Positions 1-5,956 of a stretch of 5,960 nucleotides of DNA are shown here, one piece after another. The stretch comes from an uncultured Dorea sp. (GTDB lineage Bacteria; Bacillota_A; Clostridia; Lachnospirales; Lachnospiraceae), in contig CAOKJI010000138.1 in the NCBI GenBank assembly GCA_948468495.1, positions 1 through 5,960 of the forward strand, in the 5' to 3' direction. Positions within the stretch are counted from its first letter, which is position 1. Every line of letters begins with the position of its first letter. A program made the translations under genes and the position numbers. The notes below the pieces were generated by a model. The model had not been told where the DNA came from. It saw only the letters and a program-made list of their open reading frames with translations, and did no database searches.

Positions 1-1
1 T

Positions 2-1330
2 CAGCCGGACAGTAAGCTTAAGATGCTCAAAGAGCTTGCCGAGCAGGCAGAAGTGATTATCGCTATCAGCGCCGGAGACATCGAGAAGAATAAAGTCCGG
101 GGGGATTTGGGAATCACATATGATTCAGATGTCCTCCGCCTTCGGGACGCTTACATCAATTCCGGATTGTATGTGGGAAGCGTTGTCATCACCCAGTACG
201 CCGGACAGTCCGCCGCTGACTTATTTAAAACCAGACTGGAACGTCTTGGCATCAAAGTATATATCCATTATCTGATACCCGGTTACCCGGCAAATGTGCC
301 GCTGATTGTAAGCGATGAGGGTTATGGGAAAAATGATTATATCAAGACCTCCAGACCTTTGGTTGTTGTAACGGCTCCCGGCCCTGGAAGCGGTAAGATG
401 GCAACCTGCCTTTCCCAGCTCTACCACGAACATAAGCGGGGAATACAGGCCGGATATGCCAAATTTGAGACATTTCCTATCTGGAACATTCCGCTGAAAC
501 ATCCGGTGAATCTGGCTTATGAGGCGGCAACCGCTGATTTGAACGACGTGAATATGATTGATCCCTTCCATCTGGAAGCTTACGGAGAGACTACTGTAAA
601 TTATAACCGGGATGTAGAGATTTTTCCGGTGCTCTCCGCAACCTTTGAGCGCATTTACGGTAAAAGCCCTTACAAATCTCCCACCGATATGGGCGTCAAT
701 ATGGCCGGATGCTGTATCTGCGACGATGAGGTCTGTAAAGAAGCCTCCCGGCAGGAGATTCTTCGCAGATACTATGAATCCCTGCGCAGATTTCTGATTG
801 GCGTATGCACAGACAACGAAGTATATAAGATTGAGATGCTGATGAATCAGGCGGGCGTTACAGTACATGACCGTCCTGTTGTAGACGCGGCCCTTGCCAG
901 AGCAGAAGCCACCGGCGGACCTGCCGCAGCTTTGGAACTGCCTGACGGTCAGATTGTAACCGGCAAGACTTCTCCGCTATTAGGAGCCTCCGCCGCACTT
1001 CTTCTGAACGCCTTAAAGATCCTGGCAGGAATCGACCACGAGCGGAAAGTCATTTCGCCGGAAGCCATTGAGCCGATTCAGAAGCTCAAAGTAAAGTATT
1101 TAGGCAGTAAGAATCCCAGACTCCACACCGACGAAGTTCTGATTGCGCTGTCTGTGAGCGCCGCAACCGACAGATGCGCCCAGCTGGCTCTCGATCAGCT
1201 TCCAAAACTAAAAGGCTGTCAGGCCCATACTTCTGTTATGATTAGCTCTGTAGACATCATGCAGTTTAAGAAACTGTCCATTCAGGCAACCTTTGAAGCC
1301 AAATATGAGAAAAGTCCGGCTAATTTCTAA
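2..1330 (+). CDS. DUF1846 / UPF0371 family protein, 5' end outside window
   Basis: The reading frame is open from base 2 (codons for QPDSKLKM) to the TAA at 1328-1330, so the gene starts upstream of the window. The ATG at 23 is internal. From memory the family is about 495-500 residues long; 443 codons are visible, so roughly 55-60 N-terminal residues are missing. Recognisable family stretches are GDLGITYDSDVLRL, VVITQYAGQ, GKNDYIKTSR, APGPGSGKM (374-400), YAKFETFPIWN, HPVNLAYEAATADL, MIDPFHLEAYGETTVNYNRD, KSPYKSPTDMGVNMAG, QEILRRYY, LPDGQIVTGK and LGSKNPRLH. The GPGSGKM stretch follows a hydrophobic strand and resembles a nucleotide-binding loop. It does not fit the Walker A pattern GxxxxGK[S/T], because Met follows the Lys. 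The biochemical role of the family is not established to my knowledge. No signal peptide or membrane segment is visible, so a cytoplasmic protein is likely. Codons 710-736 carry an unusual cluster of four cysteines. I see no terminator directly after the stop codon. Family assignment is confident; function is unknown. Confidence 0.93.
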   Translation, partial: QPDSKLKMLKELAEQAEVIIAISAGDIEKNKVRGDLGITYDSDVLRLRDAYINSGLYVGSVVITQYAGQSAADLFKTRLERLGIKVYIHYLIPGYPANVPLIVSDEGYGKNDYIKTSRPLVVVTAPGPGSGKMATCLSQLYHEHKRGIQAGYAKFETFPIWNIPLKHPVNLAYEAATADLNDVNMIDPFHLEAYGETTVNYNRDVEIFPVLSATFERIYGKSPYKSPTDMGVNMAGCCICDDEVCKEASRQEILRRYYESLRRFLIGVCTDNEVYKIEMLMNQAGVTVHDRPVVDAALARAEATGGPAAALELPDGQIVTGKTSPLLGASAALLLNALKILAGIDHERKVISPEAIEPIQKLKVKYLGSKNPRLHTDEVLIALSVSAATDRCAQLALDQLPKLKGCQAHTSVMISSVDIMQFKKLSIQATFEAKYEKSPANF

Positions 1331-1337
1331 ATACAAT

Positions 1338-1370
1338 GTGACGAATCTCTCACCAAAAAGTCACGAAATT
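1338..1370. promoter_or_regulatory. Three tandem 11-bp direct repeats, likely regulator-binding site
   Basis: The units are GTGACGAATCT (1338-1348), CTCACCAAAAA (1349-1359) and GTCACGAAATT (1360-1370). Against the third unit, the first matches at 8 of 11 positions and the second at 7 of 11; all share TNAC followed by AA. The 11-bp period places each unit on the same face of the helix. This is the known binding architecture of OmpR/PhoB-family response regulators, as in pho boxes. The array ends inside the candidate -35 of the ABC operon, a position that would suit an activator. Assignment to a regulator family is inference, since no regulator gene is in the window. Confidence 0.45.
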
Positions 1371-1396
1371 GTAAGCGCAGAGTTCTATGATATGAG
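1369..1396 (+). promoter_or_regulatory. Candidate promoter of the ABC transporter operon
   Basis: A -35-like TTGTAA (1369-1374, 4 of 6 to TTGACA) is followed after 16 bp by TATGAG (1391-1396, 4 of 6 to TATAAT). A TGA sits directly upstream of the -10 (1388-1390), fitting an extended -10. Transcription would begin near 1403, leaving a leader of about 26 bases that carries the ribosome binding site. Alternative -10 elements are TATGAT (1386-1391, 5 of 6, but without a good -35) and TATATA (1397-1402). The weak -35 overlapped by direct repeats suggests activation by a regulator. The exact element is uncertain. Confidence 0.4.
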
Positions 1397-1438
1397 TATA
1401 TAAAAAACACAAAAAGGAGGCTCATATTATGGGATTTT
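1379..1438 (+). promoter_or_regulatory. Inverted repeat that would pair the ABC ATPase start codon
   Basis: Bases 1379-1396 can pair without interruption with 1421-1438: 18 pairs, 13 Watson-Crick and 5 G-U. The core is a perfect ATATGAG/CTCATAT. The start codon at 1429-1431 lies inside the right arm, and the Shine-Dalgarno AAAGGAGG lies in the A-rich 24-base loop (1397-1420). Only RNA that begins upstream of 1379 contains both arms. Transcripts from the candidate local promoter (start near 1403) would lack the left arm. The stem has only three G-C pairs, so its stability is moderate. Confidence 0.4.
1413..1420 (+). promoter_or_regulatory. Strong Shine-Dalgarno AAAGGAGG
   Basis: AAAGGAGG is followed by an 8-base spacer to the ATG at 1429. 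It is a near-perfect match to the 16S anti-Shine-Dalgarno and fixes the start of the ABC ATPase. Confidence 0.9.
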
Positions 1439-2118
1439 TGAAAATCGAAAACTTATACAAAGTCTACGGCAAAGATGAAAATCAGGTTGTCGCTCTGGAC
1501 GGCGTTTCACTTTCCATTGAGAAGGGAGACTTTACTGCGATTATCGGCTCTTCCGGTTCCGGCAAATCTACGCTGCTGCATGCCATCGCCGGAGTCGATG
1601 TTCCTACAAGCGGTAAGATTTACCTGAACGGACAGGACGTCTACGGCCAGAGCAAACATAATCTTGCTATCTTCCGCAGACGGCAGGTGGGATTAATCTA
1701 CCAGTTCCACAACCTGATTCCTACGCTGAATGTCGTAGAGAATATCACGCTTCCAATCCTTATGGACCGGCGGAAGGTGAACAAGAAGCGTCTTGATAAT
1801 CTTCTGGAACTCTTAGGATTAGAAGACCGGCAGACGCATCTTCCGAATCAGCTCTCCGGAGGCCAGCAGCAGCGTGTGGCAATCGGCCGGGCCCTGATGA
1901 ATACGCCGCAGGTGATGCTGGCGGATGAACCGACCGGAAGCTTAGACAGCCGAAACGGACATGAGATTATTAAGCTGTTAAAGAAAAGCAACCGGGAATA
2001 CGGCCAGACGCTGATTCTGGTCACCCACGATAATAACATCGCCTTACAGGCTGACCGCATCATCCGTATCTCGGACGGCAAAGTTACGCGGGATGAAAGG
2101 CAGGTGCGCCGGTCATGA
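1429..2118 (+). CDS. ABC transporter ATP-binding protein (MacB/LolD/BceA type)
   Basis: This is the cytoplasmic ATPase that would power the permease encoded directly downstream, working as a dimer. All nucleotide-binding motifs are intact in the 229 residues: Walker A GSSGSGKST (40-48), Q-loop Gln92 in YQFHNLIPTL, signature LSGGQQQR (142-149), Walker B VMLADEP with D166 and E167, D-loop SLD (171-173) and switch His200 in VTHD. The short length, the QFHNLIPTLNVVENI stretch and the ADEPTGSLDS wording are typical of the family that pairs with FtsX/MacB-type permeases (LolD, MacB N-terminus, BceA). The ATG at 1429 is set by the strong ribosome binding site. The stop overlaps the permease start (ATGA, 2115-2118), which implies translational coupling. 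Regulation is suggested by the tandem repeats and the start-codon hairpin upstream. The substrate is unknown; candidates for the family include antimicrobial peptides, lipoproteins or cell-wall signalling, but nothing here decides between them. Confidence 0.95.
   Translation: MGFLKIENLYKVYGKDENQVVALDGVSLSIEKGDFTAIIGSSGSGKSTLLHAIAGVDVPTSGKIYLNGQDVYGQSKHNLAIFRRRQVGLIYQFHNLIPTLNVVENITLPILMDRRKVNKKRLDNLLELLGLEDRQTHLPNQLSGGQQQRVAIGRALMNTPQVMLADEPTGSLDSRNGHEIIKLLKKSNREYGQTLILVTHDNNIALQADRIIRISDGKVTRDERQVRRS
2102..2106 (+). promoter_or_regulatory. Weak Shine-Dalgarno AGGTG inside the ATPase gene
   Basis: AGGTG lies 8 bases before the permease ATG at 2115, with AAAGG further upstream (2096-2100, 14 bases away). 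Neither is strong, so re-initiation by ribosomes finishing the overlapping ATPase gene probably provides much of the translation. Confidence 0.4.
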
Positions 2119-4706
2119 ATATTTTCCACAAGATTGCCCTTCAGGGGCTGAAGAAAAACCGTACCCATACGCTGGTAACCATCATCGGCGTGCTTCTCTC
2201 CTCGGTTATGATTACAGGCGTCATAACCTTTGGGGTCTCGCTGCTGGATTATATGACAAGAGGCGCTATGCAGAAATACGGCAACTGGAACGCGGCGTTT
2301 CTGAACGTGAATCAGTCCTTTGCACAGGAGCGGATGCAGGACGAAGAAACGGCCGGCACAGTTTCCTTTGATAATGTCGGCTATATCATGCCAGGCGGCG
2401 CAGGAAACCCGGACAAACCCTACCTGTTTATCGCCGGATTCACACAGGAAACTTTCGACGCTCTGCCCATAACCCTGATGTCAGGCAGACTCCCGGAAAA
2501 TAGCGGCGAAGTTATTATTTCCGCAAAAGCCGCTCGGGAAGGCGGTATTTCCTACAGCGCCGGAGACACGATTACCGCCGATGTGGGGAGCCGCTTAAAG
2601 GGCGGTGAAGAACTTACCCAGGCAGATTCCTACAGCGCCGGAGAAGAAAGCTTTGTTCCCCGGGAAGAAAAGACATATACCGTCGTCGGCACCATGCGGA
2701 CTCCTGTATTTGAGACAGATGATTCTCCGGGTTATACCATGATTACGAAGAGCGATGCATCCGTCGGCACGGAACAGATGACTTTATTTGTTACGCTGAA
2801 AAATCCGCGCCGGACCTTCTCTTATGCAGAGCATACCGGAGAGGGCTGCGCCTATATTTTAAATTATGACCTGTTGCGCATTATGGGAATCTCAGACCGT
2901 CCTGCCGACAAGGTATTTCTGATGTTTTTGTATTCCTTCGGAGGAATCGTAATAGCCATTATCATGGTTGGCTCCATTTTCCTGATTTATAATTCCTTTC
3001 ATATTTCCTTAAGCGAACGTATCCGGGAAATCGGAGTACTTGCCTCTGTGGGCGCCACTGCAGAGCAATTGCGCAATTCCGTCCTTTTTGAAGGATTTTG
3101 TATCGGAATCATCGGAATCCCAGCCGGCACTCTTATGGGGCTTGGCGTTATCCGGCTTGTACTTTCTGTTGTTTCCGCTAATTTTGGGTCTATACTTTAC
3201 ACCGGAGTTCCGATGACGATGAAACTCTCCGCTCCGGCTATCGTCTGCGCCGTTGCGGTTAGTTTTGCCACCATTCTGATATCTGCCTGGCTTCCGGCAA
3301 AAAAGGCGGTCCGGCTTCCGGTCATGGAATGTATCCGGCAGACGAACGAAATCAAAACAGACGCCAAAACCATGAAAATATCAGGGCGAAAACAACGCCT
3401 CTATGGATTGGAAGGCGTCCTTGCATTGAAGAATTTCAAAAGAATGCGGAAGCGCTACCGCAGTATCGTACTGTCGCTGATTTTAAGCGTTGTTTTATTT
3501 GTATCCACCAATGCGCTGATTGGTTCTCTGCAGCACACAGCAGACGAATTTCGGATTGTCTCTGATTTTGACATTGGTTTTAGCACACAGAATATGGGAG
3601 ATGATGAACTTCTCCGGCTTTACGATAAGTTAAAGAGTGTCTCCTACATTCAGAACAGCTCCTGCCGCTGGGCAGTCCGGTATACCTGCACGGTACCTGC
3701 GGACCAGCTCTCGGACGCCTACTGGGAAGCCGTTGGAGAAAACTCTCCGGAAGAGACAGTGTCCATTCCTATAGAGGTTCACTTTTATAACGATGAATTT
3801 TATCAGAATCTGATTCAAACATTGGGATTAACAACTGAAGAATACAACGGAGAAAGCGGTAAATTCGCCGCAGTTGCTAAGATAAATGATGACAGCGATG
3901 AAGTAAAAGGCCCCGCCGACTGTCCGGATGTATTTCAGAATACTTCTGTAGACGCCGCCATCACTCTCCAAATGACCGACAGTCCGGAGGCTGCTCCAAC
4001 GCAGAATGTCAGCCTGACAATACTGGAATTTGTCCCGCCGGATATTCCGCCGATGACAGATATAAGTGAAGAAGATCTGCTGCCATATACCTTTACGATT
4101 TTTGCACCCTGGTCAGCCAAAGAACAGCTTGCGCCTTCCGCCCTTCCCGTCGATGAAAAAATCAAGGGCCTGTGTTTTGACTCTGAAAACCCCGGGCAGT
4201 CTGTAAATGAGATGCAGAAGATTCTTACAGACGAAGGAATTACATCCTCCTATCTGCTGCTAAACTGCGCAGAAGCATACGAACAATACCAGAATTACAT
4301 CTTCATTGCCAACGTATTTGCCTATGTATTTATCGCATTGATTTCACTGATTGCAATAGCCAATGTATTTAACACAATTTCAACAAATATCCGGCTTCGC
4401 AAGAGGGAACTGGCTATGCTTCGTTCCGTGGGAATGACAGACAGAGAATTTAACAAAATGATGCGTTTCGAGTGTGCGCTTTACGGCCTGAAGGCGCTGG
4501 CCGTCGGGATTCCCCTTTCGCTGGCTGTATCCGCACTGATTGTCAGGACAATGATGACAGACGAAACTGCATTGATTCTGCCATGGGGCAGCGTCGGAAT
4601 CAGCATACTAAGCGTATTCCTTATCATATTTGTCTCCATGATGTACGCGGTCAGTAAGATCAGAAAAGAAAATATTATTGACGCGCTGCGGGATGAAATG
4701 ACATAA
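2115..4706 (+). CDS. FtsX-like ABC transporter permease, eight helices, two external domains
   Basis: This is the membrane partner of the ATPase, 863 residues. Hydrophobic segments are visible at about 19-44, 267-295, 325-355, 372-395, 450-472, 728-752, 788-812 and 825-848. The protein is two copies of a four-helix FtsX/MacB unit. Each unit begins with a basic amphipathic stretch (ALQGLKKNRTH at 8-18; ALKNFKRMRKRYR from 437), then one helix, a large external domain (about 48-265 and 473-726), then three helices. The cytoplasmic coupling motif also occurs twice: RIREIGVLASVGA (302-314) and KRELAMLRSVGM (763-774). This fits type VII transporters, which usually couple ATP hydrolysis to mechanical movement of external domains rather than form a channel. 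The four-base overlap with the ATPase stop fixes the start. External domain 1 holds SYSAG twice (146-150, 172-176), encoded by an exact 18-bp repeat. The layout differs from BceB, which has ten helices and one external domain. No adjacent sensor kinase is present. Substrate unknown. Confidence 0.92.
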   Translation: MNIFHKIALQGLKKNRTHTLVTIIGVLLSSVMITGVITFGVSLLDYMTRGAMQKYGNWNAAFLNVNQSFAQERMQDEETAGTVSFDNVGYIMPGGAGNPDKPYLFIAGFTQETFDALPITLMSGRLPENSGEVIISAKAAREGGISYSAGDTITADVGSRLKGGEELTQADSYSAGEESFVPREEKTYTVVGTMRTPVFETDDSPGYTMITKSDASVGTEQMTLFVTLKNPRRTFSYAEHTGEGCAYILNYDLLRIMGISDRPADKVFLMFLYSFGGIVIAIIMVGSIFLIYNSFHISLSERIREIGVLASVGATAEQLRNSVLFEGFCIGIIGIPAGTLMGLGVIRLVLSVVSANFGSILYTGVPMTMKLSAPAIVCAVAVSFATILISAWLPAKKAVRLPVMECIRQTNEIKTDAKTMKISGRKQRLYGLEGVLALKNFKRMRKRYRSIVLSLILSVVLFVSTNALIGSLQHTADEFRIVSDFDIGFSTQNMGDDELLRLYDKLKSVSYIQNSSCRWAVRYTCTVPADQLSDAYWEAVGENSPEETVSIPIEVHFYNDEFYQNLIQTLGLTTEEYNGESGKFAAVAKINDDSDEVKGPADCPDVFQNTSVDAAITLQMTDSPEAAPTQNVSLTILEFVPPDIPPMTDISEEDLLPYTFTIFAPWSAKEQLAPSALPVDEKIKGLCFDSENPGQSVNEMQKILTDEGITSSYLLLNCAEAYEQYQNYIFIANVFAYVFIALISLIAIANVFNTISTNIRLRKRELAMLRSVGMTDREFNKMMRFECALYGLKALAVGIPLSLAVSALIVRTMMTDETALILPWGSVGISILSVFLIIFVSMMYAVSKIRKENIIDALRDEMT
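2549..2644 (+). repeat. Exact 18-bp direct repeat inside the permease gene
   Basis: TTCCTACAGCGCCGGAGA occurs at 2549-2566 and again at 2627-2644. The offset of 78 bp equals 26 codons, so both copies are read in the same frame and give SYSAG in external domain 1. The sequences after the two copies are unlike each other, so this is not a duplication of the full 78-bp unit. The core AGCGCCGGAGA also appears near base 68 in the DUF1846 gene, so codon preference explains part of the match. Confidence 0.6.
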
Positions 4707-4754
4707 AAAGCAGGTAATAGATGAATCCTGCCTGGACGGGTTCATCTATTACCT
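4705..4754 (-). terminator. Intrinsic terminator of hemW (minus strand)
   Basis: Bases 4712-4728 pair with 4738-4754: 17 pairs with one G-U, including a perfect 13-bp block GGTAATAGATGAA/TTCATCTATTACC, around a 9-base loop. Read on the minus strand, the stem is followed after two bases by five Ts (A-run 4705-4709 on the plus strand). Read on the plus strand, what follows is TTATCCGG, a poor T-tract. It should therefore stop hemW transcripts well and permease transcripts less well. The A-run overlaps the permease stop codon, so the convergent genes are tightly packed. Confidence 0.65.
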
Positions 4755-4756
4755 TA

Positions 4757-4775
4757 TCCGGCAGGCAGTTCCGGA
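4757..4775. other. Small hairpin with loop complementary to the terminator loop
   Basis: TCCGG (4757-4761) pairs with CCGGA (4771-4775) around the 9-base loop CAGGCAGTT. CAGGCA in this loop (4762-4767) is the exact reverse complement of TGCCTG (4729-4734) in the loop of the neighbouring 17-bp hairpin, so a six-pair loop-loop contact is possible in RNA. The stem alone is short, so function is uncertain. Confidence 0.3.
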
Positions 4776-4787
4776 CCGCACAGACAG

Positions 4788-4801
4788 AGCCTTTTCAGGC
4801 T
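4788..4801. other. Short hairpin, GAAA tetraloop on the minus strand
   Basis: AGCCT (4788-4792) and AGGCT (4797-4801) form a perfect 5-bp stem. In minus-strand RNA the loop is GAAA, a stable GNRA tetraloop, placed about 36 bases after the hemW stop. In plus-strand RNA the loop is UUUC and only a weak T-containing stretch follows. It could protect the hemW 3' end or be incidental; there is no adequate T-tract to call it a terminator. Confidence 0.3.
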
Positions 4802-4836
4802 TAACTTACTTCCATTGCTTCTACCGCTATAACTAA

Positions 4837-5934
4837 TCAAAATAAAAATTCACTCATCACATAATTACTCACATCAATCCCCCGCTCTGTCAGCATCAGC
4901 CTGCCTTTACTTTCTACCAGCAGCTCCTGCTTTTTCAGTTCCTCGATTACATCCTGATAGAAAACCTCCATCGGTTCTCCAAAAGCCTCTCTGAATCCGG
5001 TTCGCGATACCCCTTCCATTTTCCTGAGTCCAAGAAACATAAATTCTTCTATCTCTTCCTGTCTGGTCAGCGCTGCCGGCTCCCCTCCTTCCGTCCATCT
5101 TCTATGATTCAGAAAAGACGCCGCCCCCGCTCCGACTCCCAGATATTCTGCTCTGTTCCAGTATCCTAAATTATGCCTGCACTCAAATCCCTTCTTCGCA
5201 TAATTCGATATTTCGTATCTGTGATAACCATAATTTTGCAGAATTCCTTTTGTGCGGACATACATCTTCCGCTCCGTATCCTCATCGGGAAGCTCTTTCG
5301 CGTGATTTCCGCCGCCATACCTGTCATAAAAGGGCGTGCCCTCCTCGATAATCAGACTGTATGCAGAAATGTGTTCCGGCTCAAGTTCTGCGGTAAATCT
5401 TACACTCCGCTCGTAACTTTCCAGTGTCTGACCAGGAATTGCAGACATCAAATCAATATTAATATTTTCAAATCCTGTTTTCCTTGCCATTCGATAAGTG
5501 GACAAAAATTCCTCCCGGGTATGAATCCGTCCCAATCTCCTTAATTCTTCATCATTCGCAGACTGCAGACCGATACTTAAACGGTTAATTCCCAGCTCCT
5601 TATATATAAGAAGCTTTTCCTCTGTTACGGTACCAGGATTCATCTCTGTAGTAATCTCGGCATCCTCATCCACCTGAAAGCTGTCATATATTGCGGTGAA
5701 AATGGCTTCTGTCTGTTCAGGCCTCAATATCGAAGGCGTGCCGCCTCCAAGAAAAATGCTGACTACATGATAATCTTTCCCAAGCGCAGCATGGGAACGG
5801 ATACGCTCCCCGAGGCTCTCGACATATTCCTTCTGCTCCTCCCCGCCTGCAGGAGCGGACAGGAAATCACAATAATTGCATTTCTTTACACAAAACGGGA
5901 TATGAATATATAATTCCAGCTCTTTCATATTCAT
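4837..5934 (-). CDS. hemW: Radical SAM family heme chaperone HemW
   Basis: HemW is a cytoplasmic radical SAM protein that binds heme and delivers it to target proteins; it was long misannotated as oxygen-independent coproporphyrinogen III oxidase (HemN). Numbering from the upstream TTG (5941-5943), the cluster-binding motif is C18-x3-C22-x2-C25 followed by D-F. A fourth nearby Cys, present in true HemN as CxC, is replaced by Phe27, which favours HemW. Further family motifs are GGGTPS (66-71), EMNPGT (100-105), RLSIGLQS (121-128), DLMSAIPGQT (164-173), HISAYSLIIEEGTPF (191-205), HNLGYW (257-262, the HemW HNxxYW motif) and GVGAGAAS (269-276), then a winged-helix-like C-terminal part. The length, 365-368 residues, is normal for the family. 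Three starts are possible: TTG at 5943, ATG at 5934 and ATG at 5928. I chose 5934 because AAAGGG (5945-5950) lies 10 bases upstream; TTG 5943 could use the first AAAGGG (5951-5956) with 7 bases. In Firmicutes hemW often follows lepA, which would lie beyond the right edge. It converges on the ABC operon. Confidence 0.95.
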   Translation of the reverse strand: MNMKELELYIHIPFCVKKCNYCDFLSAPAGGEEQKEYVESLGERIRSHAALGKDYHVVSIFLGGGTPSILRPEQTEAIFTAIYDSFQVDEDAEITTEMNPGTVTEEKLLIYKELGINRLSIGLQSANDEELRRLGRIHTREEFLSTYRMARKTGFENINIDLMSAIPGQTLESYERSVRFTAELEPEHISAYSLIIEEGTPFYDRYGGGNHAKELPDEDTERKMYVRTKGILQNYGYHRYEISNYAKKGFECRHNLGYWNRAEYLGVGAGAASFLNHRRWTEGGEPAALTRQEEIEEFMFLGLRKMEGVSRTGFREAFGEPMEVFYQDVIEELKKQELLVESKGRLMLTERGIDVSNYVMSEFLF

Positions 5935-5944
5935 TAAATTCAAT

Positions 5945-5956
5945 CCCTTTCCCTTT
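5945..5956 (-). promoter_or_regulatory. Doubled AAAGGG ribosome binding site of hemW
   Basis: On the minus strand AAAGGG occurs twice in a row (5956-5951 and 5950-5945). The second copy is 10 bases from the ATG at 5934; the first is 7 bases from the TTG at 5943. The two copies therefore support different starts, three residues apart. Confidence 0.5.

Noticed and set aside
374..400. APGPGSGKM in the DUF1846 protein as a classical Walker A ATP-binding motif.
   Set aside because: The spacing does not fit GxxxxGK[S/T] and Met replaces Ser/Thr. A nucleotide-binding role is possible but not shown.
221..868. A 215-codon open frame on the minus strand within the DUF1846 gene.
   Set aside because: It lies wholly opposite a well-conserved coding region and its translation resembles no family I know. 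It is a shadow of the real gene.
1338..1364. GTGAC/GTCAC inverted repeat after the DUF1846 stop as a terminator.
   Set aside because: The stem is only 5 bp with a 17-base loop and no T-tract follows. The same bases are better explained as part of the 11-bp direct repeats.
1848..2168. A 106-codon minus-strand frame across the ATPase/permease junction.
   Set aside because: It is antisense to two confidently identified genes with intact motifs and shows no family features.
2093..2371. A 92-codon plus-strand frame overlapping the start of the permease.
   Set aside because: It is out of frame with the permease, whose N-terminal helix is clear; the composition is Arg/Gly-rich shadow sequence.
5173..5544. 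A 123-codon plus-strand frame opposite hemW.
   Set aside because: It is antisense to conserved HemW motifs and has no recognisable domain.
4837..5934. Annotation of the minus-strand gene as hemN, oxygen-independent coproporphyrinogen oxidase.
   Set aside because: The fourth Cys of the HemN CxxxCxxCxC motif is Phe here, and the HNxxYW motif and short length point to HemW.
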